Shown here: positions 27,984 to 36,564 of the stretch, piece after piece
Layout of the letters: each line of letters opens with the position of its first letter
How positions within the stretch are numbered: the first letter of the stretch is position 1
From: Phoronis australis
Taxonomy: Eukaryota > Phoronida > Phoronidae
Length of the DNA stretch: 36,564 nucleotides
Reading direction: 5' to 3'
NCBI GenBank assembly: GCA_002633005.1
Contig: NMRA01000058.1
Coordinates: forward strand, 64,001-100,564
The notes under the pieces: model-generated
Seen by the model: the letters and a program-made list of their open reading frames with translations, nothing else
Database searches by the model: none
What the model was told of the DNA's origin: nothing
Made by a program: the position numbers and the translations under genes

Positions 27984-28328
27984 ATGTCACCACAATCAAG
28001 CATGCATAGAGAAAACTAGTTAAGGTCATTTTAAATTTTGTTGTCATTTTCTCATTCACAAGACATTACTGTTAAGCTTAATCACACAATCAAGTTTATT
28101 TCGTACATTACATTTTCTAAATATGTTACGAAAGGGAGGTACTCACGTAACTTCGAGGGGCATCAAATATTTCACGCCACAACTTATGTCGTCTGCAGTT
28201 TAGTCTAGTCGAAAAATGCCCCCAGTGCATCCCCCGGACTTCAGCTTCTAAGTTGAATTTTTATGAAGGAAAACGTGTGGAAACTGAAAATGGTGTTAAC
28301 AAGCCGAAAAATATCTCAGGTATGTTTT

Positions 28329-28763
28329 CATAGGCGGATTTGGGGGGGGGGTCCCAGGGGGCCCGGGCCCCCCCCTCCCTTGGCTGCCGCAAAAAAAATA
28401 AAACAGAGCGTAGGGAAATGGTGAGTTTATTAATTAACCCCGGTAATTAAAATTATACAGATGAAAAAGATTTAAATGTGTGCAGTTTTAGTGTTGGGGG
28501 GGGGCTCAAATCTAATTTCAAGTGTCAAATTCGGAACACGGCGCGTTCGTAACGGAACTATGGCTAAGTATAGAATCTCCCGCGATATCCTAGGCGACCG
28601 GCAGCGGCGCTGTACACTACGACTCCGTTTCCGTCGTCTGCTCCACTGTGCAATGAAGAAAATTTACTTCATTTTTNTACATTCGTGGTTCAGTTTGCGC
28701 AAAAGCTTCCAACCGGACAAAATGTTGGGGCCCCCCCCTTGTGATATCCTAGATCTGCCACTG
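28329..28763. mobile_element. hAT-like MITE nested in the left inverted repeat
   Basis: The left tip is CATAGGCGGATTTGGGGG; the right tip in reverse complement is CAGTGGCAGATCTAGG. The CAGTGGCGGATC-type tip with poly-G / poly-C beside it is common in animal hAT-like non-autonomous elements. Flanks are GTTTTCA on the left and GTTTTTTA on the right, a plausible decayed 8-bp target duplication. The right inverted repeat of the host element reads straight through this point (GTGCGTTTTTATGC), which defines the insertion. An ambiguous base is at 28677. The interior open frame (28476-28781) has no motif. Confidence 0.65.
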
Positions 28764-29880
28764 GTTTTTTATGCAAATTAGTGCCGCCATTACGAATTTT
28801 GCGTTACTTCGCAATATGTCGCCAACTATTTCATATAACTGAAAGAACTAAGTGTCTGGACATATATTTGGTGGGTCAAACATTACATTAGAACTACAAG
28901 TAAATAGGTAAATAAAACAACAAGAATGGATCAACTGAAATTTTCGGATATAAAAACGTCCTTTGTCAACAGAAACAGAAATAAAGACTACAAGTAAGTG
29001 ATGCAAGCTATTTTATACATGGTACAGGTATAAAACACTCAACACATGGAGCAGAAGTACTGTGTGAGGCATGAAAATCTTCTATTTGTATCCAAATTCA
29101 GGACTGATGTTGACCCATCCATGAAAACAAACTGTGACATTGCAGTACAAAGCTTGAGAAGTAAAACGCACCTTGAATACAAAATAACATCAAAATATAC
29201 CAATGAGCTGTTGAAATGTATGTCAATCAGTGCGAATCCAATGCTGGGGACAGGAAATCTGGACTGCATTCGAAATTAAGGCAGCTATCCAAGAAAATGC
29301 AAAAATCATCCATATAAGAAAACTAGACTCTATATAAATGAACATGGCGACTTTACAATCTTAAGCAATGTCAAAGGAACAGCATGCGAAAAACTGTAAC
29401 AGCTTCATGAAATTCGGGACAAACGTCTCCAACAGCCATATGATCCTCCTCATTGTATGCAGTCCGTGTGTAATCAGATTCCTCCTGTTCTTCCGAGTGA
29501 ATTAGAAAATGTGTTATCACAGACAAAGCCGTTAACACTTCACTGCCAAATTTCACCGCTTGGGGGACACTGAAGGCCCAGAGGCACGAAGCTCCCAGGT
29601 GCACCATTCGGCCCATAAACTATCAATATCGTGCACGATCGTGCTCGTTTTCCCACGAGTGCATATTCTGGAGCAAAACTGAAACCAAGTATGGCAGCCA
29701 TCTTCACAAGGAAAGGTAAAAATAGCTGAGCTAAGATGAATTAACGTATTAATTAAGTGACGTCTATTTATTTAAATTTCCATTTCATTTCTCCACAAGC
29801 GTGCGAGACATATCGTGTTGTTGTAGGTTGCCCAGTATCAAGCCGAGAACTGTTCCAGATTCACGTTCCTTGTTAAATCC

Positions 29881-30691
29881 GGATTGTTCTAGAAACCCCT
29901 CGATCCGCGCGCCACTGACGACTCCCTCGACCCACGACCTTCTCGACCCAGTTTAAACAAGCTCCATTCGATCTGAACAAAGAACAAGCGCTGAGTAACA
30001 GGACCATCTAGTCTGGCTGTGAGCTCGGCTGGCTTTCCCGTTTTTTTTTGCAATTAAGAAAGTCGATTTGTTAAATTTGAAAGCCAAAAGCAGAAAAAAA
30101 AACGCGACCAAATCATATCAAAGACCTACCAACGTTACAAATGTCGTTCCCGCAGACGGTAATCGTATCGTCTGCTCTTCAGTTTATGGCAGATTCAAGT
30201 TTTTTGGGAGAGTGTGAGGAACCCACGAAATTTTAATTTCTTCAGTAAAGACATTTTGAAAAACAAACTGTTAACTAAAAAGTATATGAACGTTTCATGT
30301 AGTATATTGTAAACGAGTATACAACAGAAAACAAATAAAAATGTGAAATGATGTGCATTCACGTTAACATGCTATCTCCGTTTAGTAGAACAAGGCCATT
30401 GATAGCTACTCGTGGAACTATTTTCATGGCAACAATAGCACGCTCACAATACACTATATCAGATCCTGCTCTTACGCCACTTTCTGTTTTAATCACCAAA
30501 CGTGAGCTAGATCAGATTCTCGTGTAGGTAAGTCCTATGAAATAGTGACAATCCGAGACGTAATACGATTATGAAATGTATAAAAAGCGCAAAATGTATC
30601 TATTGCCACAGGTTGTGGGTCGTGAGGTTGTGGGTCGTGGGGGTTGTGGTTCGAGGGGGTTGTGGGGATCGAATGGGTTTTAGAACAATCC
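29881..30691. mobile_element. 811-bp Mutator-like MITE with 9-bp target duplication
   Basis: The left end starts GGATTGTTCTAGAAACCCCT; the right end in reverse complement starts GGATTGTTCTAAAACCCATT; 22 of the first 26 bases agree, and both continue into CGATCC and C-rich sequence. Flanks are GTTAAATCC (29872-29880) and GTTCAATCC (30692-30700), 8 of 9 identical. A 9-bp duplication is the usual length for Mutator-like elements. No protein is encoded. Confidence 0.8.
30609..30680 (+). repeat. G-rich minisatellite in the right end of the 811-bp element
   Basis: Repeats of GGTTGTGGGTCGTG-like units of about 16-18 bp (GGTTGTGGGTCGTGAG, GGTTGTGGGTCGTGGG, GGTTGTGGTTCGAGGG). It has several G3-G5 runs on the plus strand. 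The left end holds a matching but less regular C-rich stretch (CTCGACCCACGACC, about 29927). Confidence 0.75.
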
Positions 30692-32610
30692 GTTCAATCC
30701 CAGACACTGGGTGAGCTATAGAACATGCTATAACTCATGAAGTAATGTCTGATACCTGTGCCCCTATTCTTGGAACACCAGGTATTTTTTCCAAGGCCAA
30801 CAAAGCCTCCATTTCGCATTATCTTCTGAACGACATCGTGCCAGAAGACTTTCATTGTCATGAGGATGTTCTGTTCATCCAAGATGGTTTTGCTCTTCCC
30901 CACACGTTAGCTAATCTCCCTCCAACATGTGGTAATGTCTGTTTACAAGTACTTGATCAAACGGTGTCGAAGAAGCACTTCTTGTTCTCAACTGACAGTT
31001 ACTACCCTGAATCTATCAAAGCCCAGGAGCAGTTGTGACGTATGACTTCAAAACTTTTCTTGCAAATGATGACAACAAAAAGCAACTCTGCCTACTGTTA
31101 CTGCAAGTCTGGAGTGGTTAGAAGGCAGTTTCCGGGTAGAAGAAAACCGAGATGGCCATCCTGATTGTAGACGGGCATCCGATGGCGAAGAAGTCTATAA
31201 TCTTTTTCTGAACAGAACTTTCTGATTATTTCTTACTTTACTAATTTGCGATGTCATAATGCAATAATGAAAGTGATTTGATGTTTCTGGTTCATACTCA
31301 GGAGATCCCGCATATCTAAAGTAACCAATAAGTGCCTGACCTAAGAATTGTTTTGTACCTCCAGTACGCTGCCTCACTTGGGTACAGAAACGATGTCGTC
31401 AGGATCCTTGACACTGATGTCTGTCATTTTGCTGCTGGCATGCTATAAAGTTGACTTTATATCTAGGTACAGGTTCCGGGGTGTCTACTGTATCTCTCCG
31501 ACCTAGCAAAGTCCTTGGGAAAATACTACTGTGAGGCTCTACTTGGATTTTATGTATAGGCCTTCACTGGAGAAGATTGCACCAGTGCGTTTAAACGTAA
31601 AGAAAATGTTGGCCACCTTAAAAAGCTAGAAAAGAATAAAAAAATTCAATGTGCATTCAGGCAACGTGACGTTGATTGGGAGGTAAGTTGGGAGAATTCT
31701 ACTGCCTCATGTACGGCGAGAGTCGTGAGTCATCGATAGATGCTACTCGTGCCGAGATGTTACGTCAAAGGTTTGGTGAAGATGAATTCCTCACAACTCC
31801 AAGAATGACCATGCTCGACTTCCCTCGTGCCAGTCTGAACAGAAACCTCACACCCAACAAGTAAATCACCGTATCACCTTGTACAAGCGTGCTTGCGAAC
31901 CCATAAATGAGAAGCCAAAATCTTGCGACGAAGTACAAGTGTGGATGCGGACTGATGGAAGAGTATTACAACCTGTGTGGTCGTGTTGTCCTATCTTACC
32001 AAACTTATTGATTGATTTCTTGCTCACCAATGTTTGTGAAGTGGACACAGAAGAGGAAAGGAAGGGGGGGGGGTTGTAAGGAAGTTTCACGGAAAGCAAT
32101 GAAAGTGACATGGACTGTTAGAGCATGTAATCACTGACATCAACACCTAATGATTGTCCATATTTCTACAGCTATTTCCCCGCGTTTTTTCCTTGACGTA
32201 TTTAAAACATTTGTTGAAATTTGGCTCGTTAAAGAGCTGATTATATACACATTGAAAGTTGCACATTCAGTGTTTATATTGGCTTATGTAAACTTTCAGT
32301 GTAGTATTGATTGTTATTAACCGTATAATACAAATTAGATGTAACAAATTAGGAAGAAAATTATTACATCGTAATGCTTGACCCTCAAAATATTGGTTTT
32401 GACTCTTGATTTGTTCATTTACAAGAACAAGAAAGTGAGATCATCAAATAACGAAAAATCGGTAATGGCGGCACTAATTTGCATAAAAACGCACGTGGGA
32501 CGCTCTTTGGGCTTGTTAACATCTTTTTTTGGTTTTCACGCATATTTTTCTTTGCAAAAATGCAACTTAAAAGTTGAAGTCCGGGGGGGCACGGGGCGCC
32601 ATTTTTCGAC

Positions 32611-35310
32611 TCAACTAGAGAACTCCTACCAGTATGCTTCAAGGCTTTTAGGCAAGAGCAAAAGCGGAACACTTACCTGCACCCAGGCAGATTTGGAGGA
32701 GCACCTTGCCAAAATTCACAGCGATGAGTTGAAAGATACTCCCCTAGGCGACTTTCCTGGTCTAGAGGCTGAAGATTTAACAGACGGAGGTTTTGATCTG
32801 GGGAATATTAAGAAGTCAGAAGTGGATAGCACTGTGAAGAAAGCCCAATCGGGGTCAGCCCCTGGTCCAAGTAGAATTTCGTACAAGGTCTATAAGATGT
32901 GTCCCAAGTTGAGAGAAAGGCTTTGGAAGCTGTTTAAGGTTCTCTGGAAGAAGGGCATAGTTCCAGCACAGTGGGGGCGAGCTGAAGGAGTTTATGTTCC
33001 AAAAGAAGAAGGCTCGAAGCAGATTAGCCAGTTTCGACCAATTTCACTGCTCAGCGTGGAGGAAAAGATCTACTTAGCGATCCTATCCGGCAGAATGACA
33101 GACTTCATGATCAAGAATAAAGTATATTGACACATCTTCAAAGAAAGGCGGGGTTCCAGGCTTTTCTGGATGCCTGGAACATAATTCTATCATAAGGGAA
33201 CTCATACACCGAGCGAAGAAGGGCAAGAAGAATCTGTCGATGGTGTGGCTCGACATGGAAAATGCCTACGGTTCGGTACCACATGTGTTAGTTTATCGTG
33301 CCATGGACGTCTAACACATTCCTAAGAAAGTCAAGAGTATAGTGAAGTCATACTACAGCTCCTGTGTGATGCTTTTCATGGTGGGCAACTTCACTACGAA
33401 GTGGCAACACCTAGAGAAAGGAATTGACGGGATGCACCATTTCAGTCATCCTGTTTATCATGGCAATGAACGTCCTGCTGAAGAGAGCACAATCTGAGCG
33501 GAGAGGTCAAAAACTAGATGAAGTCAGACAGCCATCATGTAGAGCTTTTGTTGACGAAGCCAGAACAATTCTTCGTTGCCTAGAAGAGCTCACTAAATGG
33601 GCCCGCATGACATTCACGACAGAGAAGTCTAGATCTCTTATCATCAACAAAGGCGTGTTGCTCAAGAGACAAACGTTTTCGATAGCAGGTTGCAGAATTC
33701 CAACAATAAGTGAACAACCAGTCAAGTGCCTTGGAAAGTACTATGATAGCAGCCTACGAGACACATCCCGTGTCAAGGATGTGAAAGCCCAGCTCAAGGT
33801 ATGGCTTGAGAAGATCGATAGAGATGGCATACCCGGAAGATTCAAGCTCTGGTGCTACCAGTTCATCTTGCTCCCGAAGCTTATGTGGCTCCTGTTAATC
33901 TACGACGTCACGTCCTCTTCAGCAGAGGAAACTGAAAGAGCAGCGAACCGGTTCATTCGAAGGTGGCGTGGTCTACCTGCATCATTCAGCAACGTCGGGC
34001 TGTACGTCAAGTCATCGAAACGTGTTCTACCCGTCTCATCTGTGGTGGAGGAATATAAAGTTACCAAAGTGCGAGCCAGTATCACTCTGCGGAATACATC
34101 TGACCAGGCCATCAGTGGTTGCAGCACCCAATCACGCACCGGCAGTAACTTGTCCACCACGTCGACAATCAGCGAAGCAGAAAGCCGGCTGAGGCACAAG
34201 CAATTAATAGGAACAGCTTGCCAGGGTAGGCAACGACTGGGCTACAAGACCGGGATGCCATCAAGGAAAAGATCTAAAAACCCAGACAGAGACAGAATAA
34301 TCAGAGAACTTAGATTGTCAGAGAACGAAGAAAGGTATACTCGAGCAGTCCAGATGGGTCAGCAGGGGGCGTGGACAAAGTGGGACAAAGTCTTGCAAAG
34401 GGAAATAAAGTGGGCGGATTTGTGGAAGATGTCGCCTTTGAAAGCAAAGTTTCTCATCAGATCTGTTTATGATGTACTGCCGACTACCAGCAACCTTGCT
34501 ATTTGGGGTCTTACTGACAACCCGAGTTGTATTCAGTGGGGACGCAGATGTTCTTTAGAATATATTCTGTCATCTTGCAGCGCGTCTTTGGCATCAGGAA
34601 AGTACACCTACCAACACAACAAGGTACTGAAAGTTTTCGCAAGGGTGTTGGTCGATGAAGTCAAGAGTAAACCAAAGTCGAGAAGCCACCGGATCGAATT
34701 CATCAGTTTCAGAAGAAGTGGCGATGAGGCAAGTAAGGGGAAGACCCCAGTGCAAAAAGGCATCCTTCACACAGCCACCGACTGGAAATAGTGGGTTGAT
34801 CTTGCCGGTCACCAGTCATCCTTCCCACAGCACATTGTCCAGACTACCCAGCGCCCTGACTTGGTTCTTTATTCGGACAGTTCCCACCAGCTCACCATTC
34901 CGTGGGAGAGTAGGGTAGAAGAGGCACATGAGTGGAAGAACCTGATGTATACGGATCTGAAGAGTGACTGCCACGTTAACGGCTGGAGGTGTTGGAGTTT
35001 TTCTGTAGAGGTTGGCTGCCGTGGTTTTCTGGCCAGTTCGGTCACTGCTATGGCGAGGTCTCTAGGCGTCTCTGCGACAGGAAAGAAGGCTCTTTTAGGC
35101 GGTGTGGCCTCCGAAGCTGAACAGGCATCTTGTTGAATTTGGATGAAGCACGAACAGCAACACCATCAGCAACCGTCAGGCAGAGCCTGATCAACTCTGT
35201 TGTCCCGCCTACTAGAGATGGTATTGGTTTAGAGACGAAACCATTAAGGACAGTAGGAGACCAACTGAAGATGACGGTTGAGCACAGTTTCATCAAGTGT
35301 TTAAAGTAAG
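32611..35310 (+). mobile_element. LINE with C-terminal restriction-like endonuclease (R2/NeSL-like), degenerate
   Basis: A non-LTR element with the RT first and an endonuclease at the C-terminus, the order of the R2/R4/NeSL group, not of APE-type LINEs. It begins abruptly where the inverted-repeat element ends (32610) and lacks its N-terminal part. It ends before the short LTR candidate at 35315. Stops, a large lesion in the catalytic core and lost metal ligands show that it is dead. Confidence 0.75.
32620..35146 (+). pseudogene. R2/NeSL-like RT and restriction-like endonuclease polyprotein remnant
   Basis: Order of parts: ENSYQYASRLLG and TLTCTQADLEEHLAKIHSDE (32620-32750); the RT start GSAPGPSRISYKVYK and EGSKQISQFRPISLLSVEEK (to 33130); after a frame change CLEHNSIIRELIHRAKKGKK and motif A VWLDMENAYGSVPH (Asp at 33252). 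A stop follows at about 33313. Next, MTGCTISVILFIMAMNV (33424). The YADD region is damaged: it reads CRAFVDEARTI, with Glu for the second Asp and bases missing around it. Then WARMTFTTEKSRSLII, LWCYQFILLPKLMWLLLIYD, FIRRWRGLPASFSNVGLYVK, SVVEEYKVTKVRASITLR, QGAWTKWDKVL, FLIRSVYDVLPTTSNLAIWG. The Cys/His knuckle has lost a Cys and its His (CIQWGRRCSLEYILSSC). After an in-frame TAG (34789) comes the endonuclease: QRPDLVLYSD, then HQLTIPWESRVEEAHEWK, SVEVGCRGF. The usual ELT glutamate is Gln. The first 75 or so codons of the open frame from 32378 belong to the neighbouring repeat. Confidence 0.75.
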
Positions 35311-35314
35311 TTCT

Positions 35315-35401
35315 TGTTATGATTCATGCATGTCACTATATAAGTATATGATCGCATGGATTAGCAGAAGAGTAATGTAATAAAACTATTATCCTCCATC
35401 A
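35315..35401 (+). repeat. Candidate short LTR of a copia-like element
   Basis: 87 bp from TGTTATGATT to CTCCATCA, with a TATATAAG box (about 35337) and AATAAA (about 35380), placed 67 bp before the gag start. TG...CA ends and the TATA/AATAAA order fit an LTR. Very short LTRs occur in marine copia elements. The second LTR would lie outside the window, so this cannot be confirmed here. Confidence 0.35.
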
Positions 35402-35468
35402 GACTAGTATTATCCTTGGACCGCGTTCTCTCACTACTTTGCGCATTCAACGTTCCTAACCGAACAGA

Positions 35469-36100
35469 ATGCCTTTCATTGCTAGCACATCAACAGGTTA
35501 TGGGCCCAGTATGGCCAGCAGTTCCAGCACTAGCGTGAGTAGAAGTTCAGGAAGACTGAGTTGGCTATGTTTTGATGGAGATGAAAGAAGGTATGAACTG
35601 TGGGAAATTAAGTTTTTCGGACACTTGAAATCGCTAGATCTGAAACAGACAATTGAATCCGACGCGGAAATCGTCGATGATGAGAAGAATGAAGAAGCAT
35701 TCTGTGAACTAGTTCAATACTTGGATGACAAAAGTTTGAACTTAATAATTTGAGAAGCGAAAAATGATGGTCGTGAGGCACTAAACATTTTACGAGAACA
35801 TTATACGGGGTGCTGTAAGCCGCCAAGAATAATTGGGTTACTGATACAACGAACTGACGGCACTAAAAATGCAAGCAAATGAGTCTGTGACAAACTATCT
35901 GATCAGAGTAGAACGTGCCTCAACTTACCTGCGAACAGCAGAAGAGGTTATAAGTGATAGCTTGTTGATCGTAATGACCATGAAGGGATTACCAGAAAAA
36001 TTCGGACCCTTCATCGTTTATGTATCTCAGAATACAGATAACCTTTGGAGACTTCAAAGGGAAATTAAGGTCTTTGAAGAAAATGAAAATGCGAGACAAC
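35469..36100 (+). pseudogene. copia-like gag, frameshifted
   Basis: Starts MPFIASTSTGYGPSM, then a Ser-rich stretch and FDGDERRYELWEIKFFGHLK, the beginning of the gag domain found in copia-type retrotransposons. A TGA at 35751-35753 interrupts it. The same frame resumes with NDGREALNILREHYTG, shifts near 35850 to ELTALKMQANESVTNYLIRV and TMKGLPEKFGPFIVYVSQ, then shifts again (FGDFKGKLR in another frame near 36045). The frame ends where a LINE tail has inserted at about 36105. Gag would form the particle that packages the element RNA. No protease, integrase or RT is within the window. Confidence 0.7.
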
Positions 36101-36104
36101 ATAC

Positions 36105-36564
36105 ATTTATTTATTTATTTATTTATTATTGTGATATTTAAAATGAGGGTGGCCTCTTCAGTGATAGCACTGCTTTCCAAGAGGGCCCTCAACAAGAAAA
36201 ACAGTAATATAACCTAACAATGAAGTAATAAAACAACAATGAAATATACGTAACACAGATACAATTAAAACAGGTTGAGAATTAAGACAATAACTAAATG
36301 ACAAATAATGGTAAAAATTTAACTAAGACAGATGAAATAAATTAAGAGATGATTCTAGACAGTGAGAGTATTTACGACAATGAAAAAATGACATGATTAA
36401 GACAGGCAGGGTATAAAAGGTCAAGTAAATTACAGCCACTTTTTAATATTTACTTTAAAGGTAGTAATTGAATTGGACCGTTTAATTTCTGGGCTAAAAG
36501 AATTCCATATTATAGCAGCTGCATAGATAAAAGATCTCTTGCCCGTCTCGGTTTTAATTTTTTT
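36105..36564 (-). mobile_element. LINE 3' end inserted in the copia-like gag
   Basis: On the minus strand the order is: RT C-terminus, an untranslated region of about 300 bp with GGGCCCTCTTGGAAAGCAGT and TCACTGAAGAGGCCACCCTC, then a (TAAA)n microsatellite (36105-36128 on the plus strand is ATTT repeats). This is a CR1/L2-type LINE end. The element continues beyond the window edge. It disrupts the gag frame and so is younger than that insertion. Confidence 0.75.
36430..36564 (-). CDS. C-terminal end of a LINE RT (partial, runs off the window)
   Basis: 44 codons and TAA: TETGKRSFIYAAAIIWNSFS, PEIKRSNSITTFKVNIKKWL. The pattern GKRSF.Y....WN.LP.E.K....+..FK..+K..L is the standard C-terminus of CR1/L2/Jockey-type LINE polyproteins. 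No break is visible in this short part. Confidence 0.75.
   Translation of the reverse strand, partial: KKIKTETGKRSFIYAAAIIWNSFSPEIKRSNSITTFKVNIKKWL

Larger units (their letters stand above)
29300..32100 (+). pseudogene. Uncharacterised multicopy animal protein family (possible FEN1/PIN-like nuclease), degenerate and interrupted
   Basis: Plus-strand pieces in order: TRLYINEHGDFTILSNVKGT (about 29320), EIRDKRLQQPYDPPHCMQSV (about 29410), then the inserted 811-bp element. Next come GIFSKANKASISHYLLNDIV (about 30783), VLFIQDGFALPHTLANLPPT, QTVSKKHFLFSTDSYYPESI, AASLGYRNDVVRILDTDVCH (about 31372), LAKSLGKYYCEALLGFY then AFTGEDCTSAFKRK (about 31510-31600), and CLMYGESRESSIDATRAEML (about 31700). 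A final frame reads MYKRACEPINEKPKSCDEVQ, QPVWSCCPILPNLLID. This order is that of a large family of unnamed proteins that I recall as abundant in corals, amphioxus and hemichordates. The DTD motif followed by the G..FTG.D..SAFK block recalls the acidic and helix-hairpin-helix regions of FEN1/PIN-type nucleases; that link is inference. Several stops and frame changes disable this copy. Confidence 0.6.
28208..32610 (+). mobile_element. Composite DNA element with long inverted repeats carrying an uncharacterised nuclease-like gene
   Basis: The left repeat (from 28208, GTCGAAAAATGCCCCC, to about 28890) and the right repeat (32610 back to about 32350) are inverted versions of each other. Shared blocks in order: GTCGAAAAATG, CCCCCGGACTTCA, TAAGTTG, GTTAACAAGCC, an exact 28-mer starting TTTTTATGCAAATTAGTGCC, and GGGTCAA(A/G)CATTAC. 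Inside lies a broken plus-strand gene of a multicopy animal family. Two smaller transposons are nested within (28329-28763 and 29881-30691); without them the unit is about 3.2 kb. No target duplication was recognised, so the outer limits are approximate. Two independent insertions of one dispersed repeat in opposite orientation remain an alternative. Confidence 0.55.

Noticed and set aside
3136-28677. Ambiguous bases at 3136, 4201 and 28677 as gap markers
   Set aside because: Single N positions beside homopolymers; they look like unresolved base calls and not scaffold gaps.
29371-29616. 81-codon minus-strand open frame
   Set aside because: The opposite strand here reads EIRDKRLQQPYDPPHC and fits the orphan gene family on the plus strand, so this is its shadow.
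1-36564. tRNA, rRNA or snRNA genes
   Set aside because: No clover-leaf with B-box-like sequence or conserved RNA core was seen by eye. A tRNAscan or Infernal run would settle it.

Overview
This is nuclear DNA of an invertebrate animal, given by an intron-split animal gene set in a dense layer of metazoan transposable elements. A marine deuterostome such as an amphioxus or a hemichordate would fit, but the sequence does not fix the species. Only one host gene is clearly intact: a plus-strand NUP43 (WD40 nucleoporin of the Y complex of the nuclear pore) with 8 coding exons between 3416 and 23355. The spliced frame is open, 1122 nt, 373 residues plus stop, close to the vertebrate length of about 380. 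Introns are 0.7 to 5.4 kb. Six are GT-AG and intron 4 appears to be GC-AG.

Layout. 1-1579: nothing recognised. 1580-3122: minus-strand non-LTR retrotransposon (RT plus C-terminal part), truncated at its 5' end about 300 bp from the NUP43 start. 3416-23355: NUP43; its introns hold a 118-bp tandem duplication with YY1-like motifs, an unexplained minus-strand coding-like segment (5240-5419), an inverted pair of TACCGTA-tipped MITEs, at least five copies of a family with a palindromic TGCGCCCAC tip and internal units of about 450 bp, a THAP-domain fragment, RTE-like and Penelope-like RT scraps, and AT-rich microsatellites. 24061-24207: foldback hairpin. 25271-27983: pogo/Tigger-like DNA transposon on the minus strand, with a two-exon transposase, a C-terminal PHD-like zinc finger and 25-bp subterminal tandem repeats.

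28208-32610: the most interesting unit. Long, diverged inverted repeats flank a degenerate plus-strand gene of an uncharacterised, highly multicopy animal family with DTD and FTGEDCTSAF motifs. Two smaller elements are nested inside it: a hAT-like MITE in the left inverted repeat (the right repeat shows the empty site), and an 811-bp Mutator-like MITE with a 9-bp target duplication. 32611-35310: degenerate LINE with a C-terminal restriction-like endonuclease (R2/NeSL-like). 35315-36100: short LTR candidate and broken copia-like gag. 36105-36564: 3' end of another minus-strand LINE that cut into that gag.

The mobile-element genes are almost all broken by stops, frameshifts or lost catalytic residues, so NUP43 is the only gene here likely to make a working protein. 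Statements about family membership come from motif recognition by eye, without a database search.
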